Below, in pieces: positions 1 through 12,100 of a stretch of DNA of 64,000 nucleotides (within the stretch, counting starts at the first letter, position 1; every line of letters starts with the position of its first letter). The notes beneath the pieces were generated by a model that saw only the letters and a list, made by a program, of their open reading frames with translations, did not search any database and was not told the DNA's origin. The position numbers were made by a program, and so were the translations under genes. The stretch spans positions 6,448,001-6,512,000 of the forward strand of contig NC_088320.1 in assembly GCF_910592395.1 (NCBI RefSeq), read 5' to 3'. Source of the DNA: Lineus longissimus. Its lineage: Eukaryota > Nemertea > Pilidiophora > Heteronemertea > Lineidae.

Positions 1-215
1 GACTCTACTTGGCAAAGCACAAAAACAGAAAATTTAGAAAAAAAACCCTGAGCACTTCATTAAAAACAGTGAAGCCAGAAAGTTTGGCAAAAACAAAACT
101 TGACACTGAAAGTGATGACCATCTCCCCAAATGAATAAAAAATATTTAGTTTCTTTTGGCTTCAATCTGTGTAAAGATTACCCTGCATTAAACTCCTTTT
201 TTCCCTGTTTTCTAG

Positions 216-3200
216 GCTGCGCAGATGACTGGAGATGGTGGCTGTTGAGTTGACCCAATGACTTCCGCCACGATCTACGATGCGTACTGAAGCAAGAACG
301 ACTCTCAAAGACCCAGAAAACAACAGATGCCAACACTTCGCCCCATGAGAAGATGCCTTCATACCCATCTATCGACAATTTTGGGGAAGACAGCCTAATT
401 GACATTCATGGGGATCTTCCTGGCAGATGTTGTATGAGGAAGGATTCAATGCAAATACAGTAAGATAAAGTGGAGTACTTAAAATTCAATATTATGAAAC
501 GCCCTAAAGCTATTTACCAGTAAAAAGATATTTCCTTTGCTCTAGGCTGTGTTTAATGGCATTCTGAAGATTGTGTCTGAAAAAAAGGCTGAGCTAATCT
601 TCATTGCACTCCTGCAATTAGGCACTACTGAACTAAAACATCCTGAAAGAGCGTGGTCAAAAAATGTCTTTGGACAGACAAGCAGTCGATGCAGACACAA
701 TGAGTTTAGGAACTGAGCTGGGGTTGAAGGTGCATTGCCCTGCACTGTAACTCTATCAAAATGGTTCAAGTCTTTAATCTTGGTAAACAATGGAATGACC
801 TTGATATTTTGTTTTCCAGCCATGCTCCGATGAGGGCCTGAGAGTCGGGTAGATTCAATGGATGGATTCGTCTCGCTCAGGGATATAACGGCGATGGACA
901 CTTACATTGTGCGTCATTCGAATAGACTTTAATGACAATCGAAATGATGCTCTGAGGGGACTCTGATGACTCTAAGGACATAGAGCCCTTATCGTTATGT
1001 AATGTGACGCCATATCCAGCAGCCACCATGGAGCCAGCTCATCTCTTACATATGGAAGGATGCCATCTCTAATGGTAATAATATTAAAAAATCAATTTCT
1101 ATATTCTATGTCATTGCTTTGGTGTAGGCTTTAGCCTTATTTAGGGATTGTGAACAATTAAAAACATTGTAAAAGAGAAAACTTCTTAGATTGATCAGAC
1201 CTCTGATATTGCGAAGTTTGCAGCTTATATATGACCTCAAGGAGGGACAGATCTGAGTCTGTTGTTGATCCAAGCAGTGCTGAGAATCCTGATGATATCT
1301 TTGGAAAGTTCACCACTTTTGTGAAAATTACCAGAAATGTGAGATTTTGAAGGAATTTGATTCCTCCTTAGAAGTTTTCTCTCTTCAGTGTTGTACATGA
1401 TCCCTTATGGTCTTAAGAAATGTAGAAAAAACAATTCACCTTCACCGCAGCATTTCTAATTGTCTGCAGACCGGTGAACCTGCCTCTGCCAGCAATGAGA
1501 GAAGGGATCCTTCCGCTAACAGGATAAGGATAACACTTTTTGTAAAGTTATGGCTAGAGCTATGAACTTGAAACTTTGTACACAGGAACCCCCAGATCAG
1601 ATGACCTCCGACAGTGAATTTTGGTCGATTTGATTCTTGACTTGGCCACCAGGGGACCAGAAGTGGAAACCTAAAAAGCGTGATATCTCTCTTATGAGTG
1701 ACTCATTTTCGATAAAACTTTAATGGTAGGTTGTCCTAGCAAGGGTACATCACATATCATACGGGTTTTTGATTTGACCTAATTTTCAAGGTCACAGAGG
1801 TCAAATGGCGTAAATTGGCCGTTTGAGTGTATGTCTAAAGCTATGAAATTTGGTACACATGACTCCGTATCACATGAACCTCTGACTAACCACGAAATTT
1901 TGATCCGATCTGATTCTTTACGTGGCCACCTGGAGGCCAAAACTAAAAAGGTAAAAAGTGCAATATCTCGCTTATTTATATTGGTGTATCTGATGATGAA
2001 ACATATTTTTTCAGTTGGGCTTTGATTTGATTGACCTCCTTGTCAAGGTCACCAACTCAAAGTTCTGAGATGAACACTTTTGTCCATCAGCAGGGCGAGT
2101 TTGTTAACCACTGAGTGGGGTCTTTGACCTGAAACTATGCACAATAGGAAGAAAAATCTCCTACCCCAGCAATTTTTTGGTCTAATATGGTTCTTAGGTG
2201 TATGTCTGGCATTCAAACTTGAGGAAACCCCTCCCTATCCATGAAAATCATCAATTGGCCACTGATGGCAAACTTTGATTACCTCTACTTCTTGACGTCA
2301 CATGTCAAATAATGATGACCCTTCACTCAGTGTTCTCCATAAGGCTATCAGCCAGGGTGGCCCACCCTACCTTGGCAGCTTACCACCCTACCTTGGAAGA
2401 GCCACCCTACCTTGCACTAGAACTTTGTGGAGGGTTCCTATAGGGCCACCCTACCTCAAATTGCTGGCCACCCTACCTTGTGTTGCACACTGGTAAAACG
2501 TCATGAAAATCAAGGGTATCACCCTACCTTGAGAAAACCCTGTGGAGAACACTGTTCACTGTGGGAACCCAGGTGAGCACATGGACCATTTCATGCAGTG
2601 TTGGAGATATTCATTTGTGAGGTTACGGTTTGAATGGTAACAAAAAACAACTTTATTGACATATATATGATTACAGTCGCCTAAGGTATAGAATATTGGT
2701 GCGGCTTGACGATTAGCCAATGGGCATTGCTGTAACAGAACTGTAAGGGCATTTTCTGTCACCCAATGAAAATGCTCAGCTCGGCTCGGCTCAGCTTAGC
2801 AGAAGCTAACTTGGAATACGCCTACTTTGAACTTTATTCGTGCTGATTAGCGAAAATTAATCAACATGTTATTCCAACTACAGCGCCCCTTCAAGCCAGC
2901 CTGTCAATTCGTTGAGGTCATCGGTACAAATGAAAGCTTACCACTTGACTCTCGCAGTGGTTAGGGTGAGAGATGAGGCCCGTCCACTGCGTCTGGAGTG
3001 TATCAGGCCCTGGCTCTACCCAAACCTATTGTTTTGAGGGCAGTTGGCTTTAAAATGATGAATCACCCCGAGTATGAAATCGACTGACTACCTAACATAC
3101 TTCTGTTATGAGTCAGAGGGCAAGACGATTACTACCAGGTCAATCAATATGGTTTGGACCACCCAGTATCAAAATAACTTAATCTGTTGGCTGATACTGA

Positions 3201-4449
3201 TGCGTTCTCAGTATAAGCAACCAGATTTTCTGAGATTGGCTCAGTTGATGATATTGGGGAAAGAAGAGCAGCTCATTGGTGATGTAACATGGAACATTTT
3301 AACCCCCCCCCTCCCCCCTCTTACCAACTGCAATTGATTTTAGGGCAACTCACTGAGTAACCCATGCATTGGGCTGAGACTGCATACAATTCCCCAATCA
3401 TCAAATCTAGTCATAAGTTTTGCGTTAGCCGATATGTTGCGTTTAAAATATTGACCCGAGAAAGGCAATTTTTCACAGAATGGTAACGAAATGGATGTCA
3501 ATAAAGTTGGTGCTTTATCATTTCTGTACTAATCTTAACCTCACTATTGTGGAAACTAGTGAATCATATATTTTGCTGATGATGGTGTGCACCTAATATA
3601 ATATTATGTTGTCTGTTTCTTTTCAGGAGATGAGCCATCCCACAGAAGGTAGGATGTTGCTGAGCCAGCGCATCTCTACCATGCTCCCGTCGCCGTCAAG
3701 GAGGTTTGATTTTTGTCACCGTAGGCCTTTAAGACCTTTTGTTGCAATATCTGATTGAAAGGTGATTTGATAAAAATCCTGATATTCTATTTTCTGATTG
3801 CGAGAAGGCAATTATTTGCCTTCTTTCGAGTACCGGTAATGACAAACTCTTGTCATGGCTCAAAAGCGTACACATTTAAAGAAGAGTTTAAAAATGGGGG
3901 GAGGGTATAATAAGGTAACCAGGGGAACCAGGGCATGTAACAAACCCAGAAATTATTTTCAAGCAAGATTAATAAGAAAAATCAAAATGTGGAGGGGATG
4001 TTCTGGCTAACAGGACAGCCAACAGGCTAAGTTGGTACCCAAACAAAACATTTGCAACAGCCAAGGGTACATTGGGACCCTACCGGCTGCTTCAGATTCA
4101 GTTTCAAGCAAAGAAGATCTTTCTACTTCAAAAATCACCGAATTCATCAGATATTGTATTGGTTATGTCCATCACATGAGACATGGGGTTCACATGACAT
4201 TCGCTTTGCTCTGACCCCAGGCAAAGCGAATGAACATGTGTGTCTTGATGGAACTGTAGGCCTTTTTACTGTTTCTTGATCTCTTCAGTACCACAGAATC
4301 CACCGACATTTAAACACCACCTGGGCCCAGGCGCCAAAGATCCTTCGTATCATTGGCTGGCTCAGTTGCTCAGTGTCTTTACCTTCATACTTGAGACAAC
4401 TGACCACAATTCAAATCCAGTGAATTTTTATTTCCTCGTCACTTTTTAA
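216..4449 (+). CDS. 3' part of an unidentified multi-exon gene (5' end outside window)
   Basis: I do not recognise the product. Five segments join in phase with ordinary splice signals: 216-459 (donor GTAAGA, exit phase 2), 1224-1338 (1-nt prefix, exit 0), 3627-3703 (entry 0, exit 2), an exon starting at 4019 or 4061 and ending at 4155 or 4161 (exit 1), and 4289-4449 (stop TAA). The predicted tail is polar and Ser/Pro-rich, with RRDRSESVVDPSS in exon 2, LPAASDSVSSKEDLSTS in exon 4 and PQNPPTFKHHLGPGAKDPSY in exon 5, like a cytoplasmic or disordered C-terminus. If 4155/4161 is not used as a donor, the fourth exon ends at a TGA near 4215. Oddity: the first segment has an in-frame TGA at 251-253 when read from the acceptor at 214-215. 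An AATAAA lies at 4825-4830. Support is phase and splice logic only, without homology. Confidence 0.42.
542..901 (-). other. open stretch of 119 codons of unknown status inside an intron
   Basis: The minus strand is open for 119 codons, starting MSIAVISLSETNPSIES and ending at a stop near 542. On the plus strand an acceptor-like TTTGCTCTAG at about 536-545 is followed by 57 open codons in another frame. Both lie inside intron 1 of the left-hand gene model. I recognise neither product. This could be a decayed mobile-element or pseudogene ORF, an antisense exon, or chance. Confidence 0.2.
1528..2230. repeat. diverged tandem repeat, period about 280 bp, 2.5 copies
   Basis: Three blocks begin near 1528, 1805 and 2080 and share the order of short words: an 'AGCTATGAAA-TTTGTACACA' block (1556, 1838, weakly 2132), a 'TTTTG-TC-GAT-TGATTCTT' block, 'GGCCACC-GG', then 'ATATCTC-CTTAT'. 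A 'TTTGATTTGACCT-TTCAAGGTCAC' block occurs at about 1767 and 2023. Identity is moderate, so this is an old array or an interspersed element with internal repeats. No long ORF. It lies in an intron of the left-hand gene model. Confidence 0.6.
2326..2556. mobile_element. small TIR-like element with repeated CCACCCTACCTTG
   Basis: The segment starts with TGTTCTCCATAAGG (2331) and ends with CCTGTGGAGAACA (about 2538-2550), an imperfect terminal inverted repeat. Between them the word CCACCCTACCTTG or a near variant occurs six times at irregular spacing. It has no coding capacity. It resembles a non-autonomous DNA element carrying an internal minisatellite. Confidence 0.5.
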
Positions 4450-6129
4450 TCAATACCCGTGAACAAAAAAATCACGGGATGCAAAACATTTTTTCACCAA
4501 TTTAACTGATAAGCTTTGTCAATAAAACGATTGTTTTATTGAAACTTATCAGAATAAGACTGGTTCTTGATCCTACCTATAGCGGTCTCACAGGAAAGAA
4601 TCTTAGTCTTTTTCTTTGTTTCGATTCAAGAAGACTTTCATTGCAAGAGCATGATTACCATGTTCTGCAGGTTACGAAAGATATCATTTTGCCCCATCAA
4701 GAACATTTTCATTGGACTTGGTACTGAATGATTTGAGAAAAGTGTAACGTCAATTTGTAAGACGTTTTATATTGTCATATATGTATGTAATTATATTTGT
4801 AATGCATGTAAATCTTGTAAGTAAAATAAAAGAGATCAAAGACTCAACTTGCAAAAAACCTGGCAGACCACAACATCCAGTCTTGCCAGGTCAAGGCTAC
4901 CTCTTTTGTCATGCAAATACATGTCACCTCTGCTCCTTTTGTCATGCTAATTGGCAGCCTCTGTCCAGTTCCTGGCCATGAGAAATGTGGTTCTTTTGTT
5001 ATTCAAATTGGGCCCTAAACCTGTTTAGTCATGGATTAATGAGAGCAGAGACCTAACCTATTGTTCGCTGAATATGGCTCCACTTAAGTCATACACAATA
5101 GGTTTTAATACATTTATACATTTACAATAGCTAAAACTTGTATAGAATGTTTTAGGACATGATGAATGCATCCAGAGGTTAAGTGCCATCTCACTGTTGG
5201 AATTGTTGAGTCATCTTCATGTACGATCTCTAAGGAGGAGAACATGTGTGATAGTACAATTATCTCCATGTCTCGTCCTTAAATGGGCATTGGAGTGGCA
5301 CAGTGACTATGATCGATGTAATGTACATGTATGAAGTCATTATGGTCGTAAGCGCTGTGCCTGTCACCTGTGTGATGGAGTTGACGAATCCCTCCGATTG
5401 CGTAGGTTTTCTCCCGTTGAAACGGTTTTCCTCCTACACTGACTTTCCAAGTTGTCATGCGAGGATATTTCTTGGAATGTGCAACAATAAATAATTTTCA
5501 AAAGAAAATGATCAAAATTTGCTTTTCTTCTGTACAATCACATGCCTGGTAGTGCTCCGACACTTCCAACTGGTACCTATCACTTTCACATTGAATGGTT
5601 TTTCACCAGTATGACTATGAATTCATATCGCCAAGTTCAGATGGCCACAATCATTTGAGTTCACATTGAATGGTTTATCTCGTCAAGATGCTACAGGTCC
5701 TGAGAAGCAATAAACAATCAAAGAAAAGACATTTGTGAAGGAAGGACTCTATGATTTGAGGACTATCTTTCACTTTACACCACCCATCCTGTGGTCATCC
5801 CCAATTCAGCCCCAGTGACGTATTTACGACAAATCCCAAAACGAGGCCTCACCACAGAATGATTAGTTTGAATGATCAGCCAACAAGCGTTTTGACTTTC
5901 GCGCGCCTGCTGTAAATTATTGGGATACTGTGGTAACACTAAAGAAAATTGCGAAAAATAGACACATTAAGCATTATTTTTATAACCTCTTTGATTATTC
6001 ATTAATGCTTGAGCCTAAAATTGATTCTTATGTAGGAAAAATGTCTTTATTTTACAAAAAGTATCTTAGTTTATCCAGAAAGAATTACAACAGGTGGAGC
6101 AGTTTTAACTTAGCAACACCGATAACAAG
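4450..6129. other. intergenic, between the left-hand gene and SPAG16
   Basis: Contains an AATAAA at 4825-4830 suitable for the left-hand gene and another near 5486, a direct repeat of CTTTTGTCATGC (about 4903 and 4938), and the zinc-finger relic at 5510-5720. No convincing gene. The open frame at 5930-6217 overlaps the SPAG16 start exon in another frame and is probably chance. Confidence 0.6.
5510..5720 (-). pseudogene. degenerate C2H2 zinc-finger relic
   Basis: On the minus strand the linker TGEKPF is encoded at 5593-5610, preceded by I-H-S-H in the place of the RIH linker end, and one finger upstream a second degenerate linker reads DKPFNV (about 5664-5682). The spacing of roughly 28 codons equals one C2H2 finger. 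The zinc cysteines expected after the linkers are lost and in-frame TGA codons occur between and before the fingers, so it cannot encode a functional protein. It is probably a decayed copy of a KRAB/ZNF-like array gene. The rest of that gene is not visible nearby. Confidence 0.5.
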
Positions 6130-9100
6130 ATGGCGACGACTTACGACGAAAATAAATTTTACCTCGAAAGTATCCTTTTTCAAGCAGCTATCTTTTAGCA
6201 TGTTGCGAATAAAGTAGTTACATAATTGAGGTTTAATGTGCTGAATTGAAAGAAGTCAGCTTTCCCCTTCAGAACGGTTCACTTTGCAAGATATTCGCAT
6301 TTTTTGTGCAGCCCACTCGGAATCTGACTGAGCTATAGACTCTGCATGCATGGCCTACACTGTGACTGATACAGTCTCCAGGACTCTGACAGACTGACTC
6401 ATCATCGCCATCGACATCATCATGTCTCAACTGTCATCATCAATCGTACACTGTGAGTCACTGTGTACGTCCGTCTGACTCTGCTCTGCCACTATAGGCC
6501 TAGATAGATATCCATGCACTTGATTGGGAACAACGTTTACATAACGTAGTGTTGGCCGGCGTCACGTCACCCTGCATTTTTACATTACTGTAACGTGACG
6601 AGACATGACGTCTTCGTAAACGTTGTTCCCAATCATGTGCATGGATCTATAGTGCCAGTGCCAGTGGTGGTACTGAGTCAAACCATGGAGGTATTATTAA
6701 GAATACCTCCATGGTCAAACTGACAGTGACACTTCCACTGCCACTGACAGCTAGAGCTAACTAGGCCTATCACTATCAGACTGTCGGTACCATTGGCATG
6801 CTCATACGCCGAATAGGCAGAATACTAGTGAAACAGATGGAAATATCTTTCAAGTGAAGTCTACAGTAGAGAATAATTTCCTTGACCAAAATGCAGAGGA
6901 GCAAATTATTGATGATTCTGATGAAGAATATCAATATGAGACAGTACCAGTCGATGAAGACTTTATTGGTGGTGGTAAGTATACTTCTATGATAATGAAC
7001 GACCTTGCAAACATGCTCATAGTCATATAAAAAAATATGGACAATGACAGATTGTAAAAGAAAGAGAGCTTGTCGACATAGACAAAATCTGAGATGCAAA
7101 ATCCTTTGTGCACTGTGGATTGGTTAAAATGGTGACCAAACAGAAGAATCAAATGTGACCTGTCTCTTCGGATGTGACAGTAAAAAAGATCTGAATTAAG
7201 TTGCCACTGCCAGTCTCCTAGTTCTTATCTATCATCATAAATAATGTGAAAGTAGGGTAAACATTTCCAAGTATCGCAATTTTCAGACGAAGAGGACTTG
7301 GAAATTGCTGTGAGGACCATCCAAGAGAAAACTGGCGATGCCGAAGCGCAGGTCCGTAAGGAGGGTTCGCCACGACCCAACGTCGTTCACAGACCAGAGG
7401 TGGTCGATGACTTTGTCAGGAACTTCCTCGTCAAGATGGGTATGGGAAGGACTCTGGACAGTTTCCAGACAGAGTGGTTGGTATCTTTTTTTAATGGTCT
7501 CAGGGCAAAATTTCATGTCTTTTCGCCTACAGGGCAATTGGTTTGTCTTTTTCTAGTTGTACCTCTCCGTGTTGAAAGGTTCTGCATCAAATAATCTTAA
7601 ACCTCGAGCCTAAAAAGAGACGTCACAAACTCTTACTGCATTCCTCATGTGCTGGCATATTGGACTGATAAAACAGCTATTTTCTTCTCCAGGTATGAAC
7701 TGCAACAAAAGGGTCTGCTGAATGAAGAAGATATAGGCGTTGTGCCCGATATCTATGCCAGGAACCAGTCCCTGGATGAAGAGCTGAAACATCTGAAACT
7801 GGAAAGGGACAGATACAAGGAAGCTGCCTTGTAAGTCAATAATTATTGAGAGCATACTAATAGCCCTCCTCCTGGTGGATGACACTCTTCAGGGGTGAGT
7901 TGGTTGTGGACTGATAGCTCCTTGGAGAAACCTGTCCTAGTTGTGAGCACCATGAAGGAATGGGGTACATTCTTTTGAAGCTAAATCATAAAAATACAAT
8001 TTCTTATACTGATGGATTTTAAATTTCTGTTTCAGAAAAGCCAAGGATACATACGTGAAGCTGAGGAAAGAACGCGACTACCACCGGATGCATCACAAAC
8101 GCGTCGTACAGGAAAAGAATAAACTCATCAATGATATCAAGAGGTAAGGACTCGGATGGTGATTTGCTGCTATATCGCGTGCCTCAAATATACGCAATGT
8201 ATAACACGACCATTCATTTATAAAGACAAAGGGAATCTTTCTGCACCAATCTTATGTAGAGCCTCCCTTAACGGACACCTCTCTATTAAGGACACTAGTT
8301 CAGGTCCCAAATTGGGTGTTTCCATTCAATCTTCCCTCTCTAATCGGGACTACTCTGTATTAAGGACAGCATCTGTCAGTCCTGAGGGTGTCCTTAATAG
8401 AGAGGTTCTACCGTAGTTTATGCATCATTCATTCATATGTGAAAAATTCATGCCTTCTCCAGAAGAAAAGCTTTTAACGCTTTGTGTCAATCTCAGTATC
8501 ATTGTATTCATGACCGCCATATGTTTCACCCCAGGCTGAAGAAACATTACGAGTCCTACGAGCCGACCCTGCGCCAGCTGAAGCACAAATACGAGGTGGC
8601 CATGAAGGAGAAGATGCTGACGAAGCTCGAGCGCGACCGGGCCGTGGGCCAGGTGACTGGGCTGCAGACGACCATACAGAGCATGGAGAAGTACAAGGGG
8701 TCACGCATCAAAGAGGGAACAGGTGGGTGATTGGTGTAATTGTTTGAACAGAGGACGGGTGACAACAAAGACAATGGCTGATATGAATAAAGACTAGCAA
8801 ATGCTTTTACTTCAATTTTGTACAGAAAGGCCTGGTGTAAATGTACATGGAGTTTTAGATAAAAGCAATTGCTAGTCTTTATTCATATCACCCAATGTAC
8901 TTGGCTGATCTCTAGTTTGATCTTTGGGGACTTTACTGTTGTCTTTTTATAGGCAGAATTGCTCAATTCGGAAAAACCGCCACGTTTTGAAACGGTCATG
9001 CTTTGTGTCATTGGAAAGGGGAGTAGCAGTTGTGTGTATTGTTTGGATGAAGTGACTCGCCCCGTCATAGAGGCTGATGGCAGCTGAACAGATAAACCAA

Positions 9101-12100
9101 TGATTTAATTGGCCCCAAATGCGAGCAGGAACACACAAGTACAGTAGAACCTCTCTGTTCAGGACACCCTCGGGACTGACAAGTGCTGTCCTTAATAGAG
9201 AGATGTCCTGATTAGAGAGGTCAAATTGAATGGAAACAACCAATTTGGGACCAAAACTAGTGTCCTTAATAGAGAGGTGTCCGCTAAGGGAGGTTCTACT
9301 GTATTGTGTTTAGCTTACACCCTCTTGCATTACTCTCCCCATTCATTCTCTAGGTCTGAGTTCGACATCCTTCCACTATTGCGAAAGAGGAGCAGAGAAT
9401 ATGGTAGACAAATTCGGACGAGGACCGACGCAGAGGACACTCGCCGTGGAGAGAAACAATCAGGACAACATGGCAATCTTTGAGACTGAGAAGAGATACC
9501 CAAATGTAGGTTTTGGCAGTTTGTGGTACCTTTTCCAGGGGATGTGACTGTATAATTGTGACTGTCTCCTAGCAAGATGCATAACAAACTGATATTTGAT
9601 GAACTGACCAGACAGGGGAGGTTCGGGTGAAAATCTCCCCAAGATATGTCCCGGGCTGATAATACATGTCAGTTGCAGAGGTTAATGGAATTGCAAGATA
9701 CACTTACTGAAGACTGTGAGTCGCAAAAATACAGAAGAATAAAGACAATCTATTCATTGGCCAAATCCAATCAGCCGGACATACTTTCAAGATTGCGAGG
9801 ACAAGTCAGTAAATTCGGTCATTATTTGTACTTTCAGGATTCTGAGTTTCCAAAGGATACTGGCATTAACCCTCTCCTGGCCCATGTCAAGGGACCCCCC
9901 GGCCATCTGACCAGGACCGGCGGCTTCCGGCTCTCGAGTACCTTTCAGTCACATGCTCTTGCTATCAGCGGGTAGGTCGTACTTCTTAAATTTGTCTGAA
10001 TATTGTTCGGTTTAGGTATTAACCAAATATACACACACATCAACTTATATCCGATATTTCTGAGATTCAAGAGAAATCTTTCCACGATGAAAGATACAGG
10101 TTCGTTATCCCCCCCCCTTCATTCAAATATTCCTCGAAAGAGCATTTTCGTGTCTGTGAAAAGGTATCGAACTACTTTACTTCTTTTTCCTTAAACAGTA
10201 GGCCTTGCTTAGCACAATGGCCACAGTTATAATGTAGAGAAATAGCTTATCTTTGCCGCGTTGTCATGGAGAACGATTGTCATATGGCTTCTTTGTTTCG
10301 CTCGACAGACTCGCGCTCCATCCGCGTAAACAGATTCTTTGCACGACGAGCGATGACCATACGTGGAAGATGTGGGCAGTTCCGAGCGGCGACATCATCA
10401 TGACGGGAGAAGGACACACGGACTGGCTATCTTCTTGTGACTTTCATCCGTCGTAAGTAGGGTAGAACCTCTCTATTAAGGACACCATCGGGACTGACTT
10501 GGTGTAACTTGTGCTTCATGTAGACAGCCTCCCTCACTCTGTCACGAGAGGTGTTGTCCAAGGCTGCATGCCTCTACACATATCACTTTAATGTGGTGAC
10601 TTCGTCAAACATAAATTCGCCAAACGTCAACAGTGTCTTCAGTCGGTCCTCAAAAATGACAAATGTATGAAGTTTCGAGACCAGCACTCTACCCGTTTTT
10701 CATAACAATGCAATGATCTGTTTTACAGAGGGAGTAAGTTGGCAACGACCAGTGGCGACACAACTGTTAAAATCTGGGACTTCACCAAAGCCGAGTGCGT
10801 TCATACATTTACCGATCATACACATGCCGTCTGGTCATGTAGCTGGCACTCACATGGTGACTTCTTAGCAACATCTTCAATGGATAATACTTCAAAAATA
10901 TGGGATCTGAACAGGTAAGTTCTCGATCCTCCTTTGTTGCGTTTCTTGTATCGCTCACTATGTTGGGTGCCTCGCGTGCCTTACTTCACCGAGGTGTACA
11001 AATGGGTACTGGTCGGAAATGCTCAGGTCACAGAGCTGGTTGAGCTGCTCATCTGAGTAACAGTTCTTACCTCTTCTTCGGCGTTTGCTCTGCACTTGGA
11101 GGTGATATTCTCCAGGGAGGATTCCTCCTCCAAGGCAGGATGAGTAGCAGTAACCCAGAACGGTTTCAGAATAGACCGCAGATTGTGACGTCTGCCGTTA
11201 TTGACATGTACGCGATGACAAAACTTTTTGATAGATTCTATGTGTACTCACTCACCACATCCCTCGTCTCTTTCAGCTTGCGGTGTCGCTATACCCTCCG
11301 TGGCCATGCGGATTCTGTCAACAGCATAATGTTCCTTCCGTTTTCAAACACCGTGTGCACAGCCTCGGCAGATAAAACGTTATCGTTATGGGATGCCAGA
11401 CAGGGCCTCTGCGCGCAGACATTCTTCGGCCATGAACATTCAGTCAACTATGCAGCGTTTAACATGAAGGTAAGATGTTCGTTTTCTGCTGCTGCCCACT
11501 TGACCATCTGAGGGTTGATTCAGTGTCACTACGCTGTGATGCCTTTTGGCTTATTGGCTTTCTGACGTCTGCAGCCAAGGAGGTGGCGTCCATCTGAAAG
11601 CTACTAATTTGACTTTTTTTTCATGGGCTCTTAGGCTTTCCCGGGCCTAGATTCAAGCAACTTGCGATGGTCTTAGTCAAAGGAGGTTGTGGTTGAGAAA
11701 AAGTGACTTGCCTGAGTTCGCGAGGGTACTCAATGTTGGATATTGAACCCATGGTAAATCTCACGCCTTTACCACTAGACTATGCAGCCTTCCGATCAAG
11801 TCACCCAATTACTGGAACATAAGAACACATCGATTATTCTGAATCTTTCAGGGTGACACTATTGCGTCCTGCGATTCGTATGGCGTGGTTAAATTATGGG
11901 ATGTAAGGAAAGGTACACCAATGGTCAGCTTGGACGTCGGTCCTCACCAGGCCAACCACGTTTCGTTCGATTCGTCCGGTATGGTTGTGTCGATTGCAAG
12001 TAACGACGCGACGATTAAGATGTACGAGGTGGCAAGCGGGAAGGTGAGGATAACATTTTGTAGAACCAATATCAATAAAGACTAGTCTTTACCGGTATTG

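Noticed and set aside
6685-6718. microRNA precursor
   Set aside because: The 14-bp stem is far shorter than a pre-miRNA, and the foldback next to it suggests a mobile-element footprint.
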